Source: Tetrastigma voinierianum (lineage: Eukaryota > Streptophyta > Magnoliopsida > Vitales > Vitaceae). Taken from it: DNA of 64,000 nt. Each line of letters opens with the position of its first letter. Positions within the stretch are counted from its first letter, which is position 1. The notes below the pieces were generated by a model, which worked only from the letters and a program-made list of their open reading frames with translations, was not told where the DNA came from and ran no database searches. Of the stretch, positions 59,071-64,000 are shown in pieces. The stretch is taken from contig JAEQBH010005385.1 in the NCBI GenBank assembly GCA_016808115.1, positions 1 to 64,000 on the forward strand, read 5' to 3'. Position numbers and translations under genes: made by a program.

Positions 59071-61350
59071 GTATAATCTTTGTTGGGTGTTTAAATTATT
59101 GTTCTTTAACCTAAAAATAAAAAAATATTTTTTCTTTTAATTTAGGTATAGAAATAGCATAAATATTTGAACTTGTATCTTATTTGCATTCTTGTTGGCT
59201 CCATAAGGTTAGGGCCGGTTTTAAATGAGAATCCAAAGTCCTGTAATGATGGAGAGGATGGTGTTTCGAGGGTATTTCTAATAATAAAACTAAGGATATA
59301 TACATTACCAACCGGATAATAGTAGTTTGAGACTCCTATGATTAAATTTAAGGCCGTAATACAAAATCACTTAACTTGGTTATAAAATTGCAGAGGAAAC
59401 TGGTAAGTGAAGCCGGAGCAAGCTTCTTGAAATCAGCCAGTTACGTCAGCTACGTAGGAAATCACAGAAGAAATTCAATAGGCAAGTCATATAAAATTAT
59501 TAATGCTTGTGTGCCATATGATATAATTATAAAGAATTGGTCTTTCAAAAAAAAAAAAAAAATTTATAAAGAACTAGAACATTTTGAATCGTAAACCAAC
59601 ATTAAAACTTTAGACCCAAAACCCTCTCCTAAAGCCCAAAACCATGTATCCTCCTAAACCCTAAGTATAGAATTTCGCTCAATCCTTGCCCAACGAAGAG
59701 TATCGATAATGTCAAACGGAAGATCTCTCACCAAAATACACACTCAATCGTCGCAAAGCTTCGTGCTTTCTCTCTTCTGGTGAGACCGTGAGAGGAGAAT
59801 CCCGTAGGAGATTGTTGGTGAGACCCTAACAAACCATACAATGTCACGCCTGCCCATCTCGGCTTTTCAATCTCTTTCCAGCTCAAAGGTAGCTTTGAGT
59901 CAAGCTCAGCCCGATCATCGTATCAATTTCATCTCGCACGATGGATACCAAATCGATTGATTCGCTTTCAAATGGGAATACGTTTCGTTGTTTGTTTCTG
60001 TGGGTTTTTCGGGGCTGGCGAGATGATGCGCCGGTGGTGGGGCGATTATTTTATTGGTTTATTATGGCTGCGGTATGGTGATTATTTTTATGCTGTGGTA
60101 CAGAATCGCTTGGATTCCGGGTTTCTTTTTAAGGATTTGAGATCTTGGTTTGGTTGGGCTGTTGGGCTTTTGAGTTTGTTTACTAAGGGGGGCCAAAGAC
60201 TGAATCGAATCAGCTTAGCTATATGTTTCTGTTTTTTTTTTTTGTTTTTTTATGTCGTTAGTTAGTCGTGATGGGTTTCTGAGTGAGAGGGAGGGGGGGA
60301 GAGAGAGATGAAGATATCCAATAATTGCTTGCAAATTCAGCGTTGAATCTCTCTTCTAAGTTTTATGAGGAACCCTTGGAGTGAGCTATAGGATTGGATT
60401 TTATGTTGGAATTTCTCTCTTTTTCTTCCACTGTTTGTGTTACCACAAGAATGAATCCCTATGAGAAGTTGAAGATATGTGGATTTTGCCCATAAATGGG
60501 TGGGGGTATTTGACGTTTGGACTAGGTGTTAGCTCAATTGTGTGCAGGTTGAGGACTAAAACTTCACTCATGGGAGTAGAGTTGGTAATATGGGTTGACC
60601 CCGGTGAGTTAGTCCACTTTGATTCGATTTTTCTAAGGGCTAAGTTGTAAAATTGATTGTTCGAATATAACTCGACCAAATTGGTCCGACTCATTTTAGC
60701 CCGTAGCACATTTGGGTTCGGTCCGGGTTGACTTGATTGACCTAAAATTATCTATTTAATTTTTTAAAATAATTAGTTTAGTAATTAAGATTTTTCAAGT
60801 ATTTATCTACAAAAAAAATCAATATTTTGGTTGTCAACATCCAGTCAAATATTTTCTATATGGTAAAAGATGTGTTATCAGATTGGTCTGGCATCCCAAT
60901 CAAAAAAGAAAGCCAGAAAGTTGTGGTTAGCGGCTCCCTTAGGTCTTCTTTGGGCAATATGGAAAAAGAGAAATATAATTGTTTTTGAGAATAAGGTTTT
61001 TTCTCCTACAAGGCCGAAGCTCTCTTTTGTCAGTGCTTTAATTTCTTGGGTAGGGGTAGTTCCTAATGTGGATTGCTCAATAACTAGAATTCTCATGTAT
61101 CCTCTAAGGGCTTTGATTGTTGGGGTGGTAAGTTTTTGTTTATGGCCTTTCTTGTTGTATTGCTTTGGTGCCCCTATATACTTCATGTATACTTTGGGGG
61201 TGTTCATGCTCTTTTTTAGTTTAATACATGTTCAGTTTACTTATCAAAAAAGAAAAAACATCTAGTCAAATATTTCCTTGTCTAGCACAAGGATTTAATC
61301 GTTTTTTTATAGGCACATGGATTTAATTTTTTTTTTAGAGCTAAATATTT
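59071..61350 (-). repeat. Right arm of the large inverted repeat
   Basis: Inverted copy of 43070-46006 with one instead of three of the 330-bp units. It has the gene-like 5' region (59600-59830, with CTCAATCGTCGCAAAGCTTCG), the poly-A mini-insertion (59525-59577) and the LINE end (60855-61260). The outer limit is near 61350. Confidence 0.88.
60855..61260 (+). pseudogene. 5'-truncated LINE end in the right arm
   Basis: The ORF 60870-61265 reads KKKARKLWLAAPLGLLWAIW, KKRNIIVFENKVFSP and WVGVVPNVD, then a 3' tail ending CAAAAAAGAAAAAACA. Flanks CCAGTCAAATATTT (60841-60854) and CTAGTCAAATATTT (61262-61275) are the target duplication. Counterpart of 43157-43571. Confidence 0.82.
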
Positions 61351-61985
61351 TTTTTTAAACTAGTATTATTATTTATTTGTTTATGTTTGTTTATTATTAT
61401 TATTATGTTATTATTGCTTAGACTCAATCATTTTATGCATTAATGAGTATTAGATATTTATGTATTATTTATTTTTATTTGAAGAATGATAAAATTTGGA
61501 AAAATTATTTGTTTTTTTAGCATTTTTAAGATTTTGGTCAATTTTGACCCACAACCCGTAAGATTGGGCTAAGCTGGCAGAAAGTTGGCCCGAATAGAAA
61601 TAGACCAAATTATTCCATCTCATTTTGGCTCGTGGCCTAATTGGTTCAGATCGGCCCATTTACCAACTTTAGATGGGAGCATCCAAAATTTTCCAATGAA
61701 GTTTTCTCGTATTATTGAAGTAAGTGTGTACACAAGGTTATTGCAATGGCTAAATTAGAAACTCTTTACCCTTTTTGGGTGGTGAAGTCCAACTTACATA
61801 TTATTATGTTTTTAAGGGCTTTAATTATGGTGGTTCGGATGAGAGTGAGTTGTGACTCTAAGAAATCAAAGGGACAATGACCAAACAAACTCTGTTAGAT
61901 TTTCTTCTTTTTTTCATATGAGAACTCTCCTTCTGGAGTATCCCTTTTGTAGTTTAGTAGAACTAAAGGACTTGGTAAACCCAAC
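61351..61985. other. AT-rich DNA outside the right arm
   Basis: Nothing coding seen. 61540-61680 contains a GGCCC/GGGCC type non-autonomous-element-like sequence similar in style to 42720-42960. Confidence 0.4.
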
Positions 61986-61989
61986 TCAA

Positions 61990-62610
61990 GCTATCTTACT
62001 CTAAAAAAAAGGCGTGGATAAAATTATTTGATGGGAGAAATTGATTTTATTCTATTGGGGATCTATTTTACATGCACTTCAATTATCTAGATACTGGTTA
62101 TCCTTTTGTGGATAGCTTCTTGCTGTCTAAGATAGAAAAAAGTGCAACTGAGTTATAGGATAAGGCTTTCTACAACCAGATTCCTCCCCTTTTCCAACAA
62201 GTATCACTTGGAGGTCCAAGGTGCAGCTTAGAGCCTGTTTCTTTGCTTGGAAGAAGTGTGGGGAAAGTTTTAACTTTACATGGCTTTAAAAAGGGAGATA
62301 CCTTGTGAACGGATGCTTTTTGTGCCAAACAAGTAAAGAATTCATAAATTATATTTTGCTCCATTGTGTTAAGAAGATGGTGTTATGGAAGTTTTTCTTT
62401 TCTTTCTTTGGTGTAGCTTAGGTTTTTCCTTTTTCAGTTATGCAATCTTTGGAGGGATGAAAGGGGTCTTTTGTGGGTAAAAAGAAGAGGTGTGGAAGGC
62501 TGAGTTCATATGTCTCTTTTGGACGGTATGGAAGACAAGGAATAGAAATGCCTTCCAAGATGAGGTGTTGTCCATCCAAGGAGCCAGAGAGCTTCTAGGA
62601 AGCACATGCT
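61990..62610 (+). pseudogene. LINE-B: zf-RVT fragment
   Basis: Plus strand, mixed frames: SKVQLRACFFAWKKCGESFN at about 62214-62270, RYLVNGCFLCQTSKEFINYI and LLHCVKKMVLWKFFF at 62295-62400, the Cys/His pattern of the plant LINE zf-RVT domain. ICLFWTVWKTRNRNAFQDEV (62505-62565) is the following block. The piece ends where copia sequence begins. Confidence 0.8.
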
Positions 62611-63122
62611 CATAAAGATAAGGGTAGCTAGATGAAAGCCATGCAAGAAGAGATGGAATCCCTCTAGAAGAACAATACTTATGAGCTCGTGAAATTACCC
62701 AAAGGTAAAAAAGCATTGAGGAACAAATGGGTGTACAAGCAGAAGAAAGATGGTAAAGGAAACCTAGTGAAATACAAAGCCCCTCTTAGCGGTGAAAGGC
62801 TTTGGCCAGAAGAAAGGTATTGATTTTGATGAAATTTTCTCTCTTGTAAAATTATCATCAATCAGGATCATCTTGGGGTTGGCAACTAATCAAGACCTCG
62901 AGATAGAGCAGTTAGATGTTAAAACTGCATTTCTCTATGGTGATTTGGAAGAAGAGATTTACATGCAGCAACCATAAGGGGTTTGAAGTCAAAGGGAAAA
63001 AAGAATTAGTCTGTAAATTAAAGAAAAGTTTGTATGGGTTGAAGCAGGCTCCACGACAATGGTACAAGAAGTTCGACTCATTCATGGTGGGTCATGGGTA
63101 CCAAAGAACTGCATTGGACTAT
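62611..63122 (+). pseudogene. Copia-D reverse transcriptase fragment
   Basis: From about 62620: MKAMQEEMESL, NNTYELVKLPKGKKALRNKW and VYKQKKDGKGNLVKYKA, then after a frameshift the ORF 62792-62977 with DFDEIFSLVKLSSIRIILGL and EIEQLDVKTAFLYGDLEEEI, and the ORF 62916-63146 with KKSLYGLKQAPRQWYKKF. This is the first half of a copia RT, better preserved than copia-A. It stops before the Asp-Asp catalytic box because the 63124 repeat interrupts it. Confidence 0.88.
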
Positions 63123-63123
63123 T

Positions 63124-64000
63124 GTCACGCCCGAAACTCGGTCTAGGGGTATCATTTCACACCTCAAGCCCAAAGGCTCGAAGTGCGAAATAACACAAAC
63201 CTTCCTTTCTTGTAACTAGATTGAGTCCAATTACCAAACACCTATTCAGAGTAATGCGCAACTTTCTATATCACCAATTCTCATATCCAAAATTCCATAA
63301 TAACAAAAGTCTCTAATTCTCAACATTCATGTATGAATTAACATAAATGACCCAAGATAAATATTTATATCCTTCTAACCAAATCTGAGAACAAATAATC
63401 CAAATGAACACAAACTCATCAACTAAACAAGGCCTATAATGGATTCCAAAATCAAATTCCTAATAATGATATGATTCTCATCCTAACCAATCTCTTCTTG
63501 CCGAATGAAATATACTTGAAAAGATGTCAACGAATGAGAGTGAGCTTAAAGCTCAATAAGAAATACTAATATAGTTTCATGGGTCAAAATGTTTTCAATC
63601 ATATGACAGATAGGAGATGTTTTTCATCAAAACTTTCGATTCAAAAATAAGCTGGAACATTCAAAATTTTCCTTCAAAACATTCTCAAATTCATTTCAAA
63701 TCACTTTCATATCAAATGTGATCCAAACAATTTCATATCAAATTTCGATTCAAACACTTATATATCAAAGTCCAAAATCAAATACATTTCAAACATATTT
63801 GTCTCTGGTCATCAAATATCAAATGGTGCCCAACCATGTGGGAATTTCAAATGGGTGGCTAGTCGCAAATTGTTCCTTTTAAGGTGGACAGAACCAAACG
63901 TTACTAGTACTAGTAACCTCTAACCGAAACCCCTAAAGACTGGGGTTTAAATCAATTACATTCACCACCAAGGAATGTATGTGATGCCCCAAAACCCGGG
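63124..64000. mobile_element. LTR-like repeat interrupting copia-D, continues beyond the window
   Basis: Begins TGTCACGCCCGAAACTCGG immediately at the break in copia-D, the usual terminal sequence of plant gypsy LTRs (here probably the 3' end of a minus-strand LTR). It then runs into AT-rich CATATCAAA-type sequence without ORFs. TGATGCCCCAAAACCCGG at the last 20 bases may be a further LTR boundary. Only one end is visible. Confidence 0.6.

Overview
This window is nuclear DNA of a flowering plant, probably a eudicot; the species cannot be fixed from the sequence. It is AT-rich, gene-poor and built almost wholly of transposable elements inserted into one another. Plant-type Ty1/copia, Ty3/gypsy (chromovirus and Tat-like) and LINE proteins are recognisable, with spliceosomal introns and remains of two plant genes. 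I see no intact protein-coding gene, no RNA gene, and nothing prokaryotic.

Layout. 1-12625: a minus-strand copia element (copia-A) is split at 719-723/11120-11124 by a chromovirus-type gypsy element (gypsy-1, 724-11119, target duplication TTTTA, LTRs of about 2.9 kb). 12630-14760: unclassified repeat-like DNA. 14780-21935: the 3' end of a plus-strand copia (copia-B), whose LTR is split by a complete but degenerate copia (copia-C, 15642-21624, target duplication CACTT). 21950-33410: a LINE (LINE-A) split by a minus-strand solo LTR (22360-32743, target duplication TAAGA). That solo LTR is itself split twice: by an LTR-like insertion carrying a dense TCGCGA array (22550-25762) and by a second solo LTR of its own family in the opposite orientation (28729-32074).

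33420-42970: AT-rich DNA with CACTA-type termini, minisatellites, a 60S ribosomal protein L11 fragment (39541-39648, plus) and a seven-exon, frame-preserving piece of an ERD6-like sugar transporter gene (40952-41885, minus). 43070-61350: a large inverted repeat (arms 43070-46006 and 59071-61350) whose loop, a second copy of the LINE-A 3' region, was invaded by a Tat-like gag-only gypsy element (gypsy-2, 46562-58530, target duplication CATTT). 61990-63122: LINE and copia fragments. 63124-64000: the start of another LTR-like repeat running off the window.

How the parts relate. The insertion order can be read from target-site duplications, and in two cases removing the insert restores the host reading frame (copia-A around gypsy-1, LINE-A around the solo LTR). 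None of the elements looks able to move by itself: every pol region has frameshifts and stops. Gypsy-1, both solo LTRs of the 22-33 kb block and the fragment at 34065-34405 share LTR sequence blocks and so form one lineage, but differ in short repeat modules inside their LTRs (CGTCAAGCG arrays, palindromes around ACCGGT). Many of the lesions sit at CAG/CTG sites, so part of the apparent decay may be consensus error at methylated positions rather than mutation.
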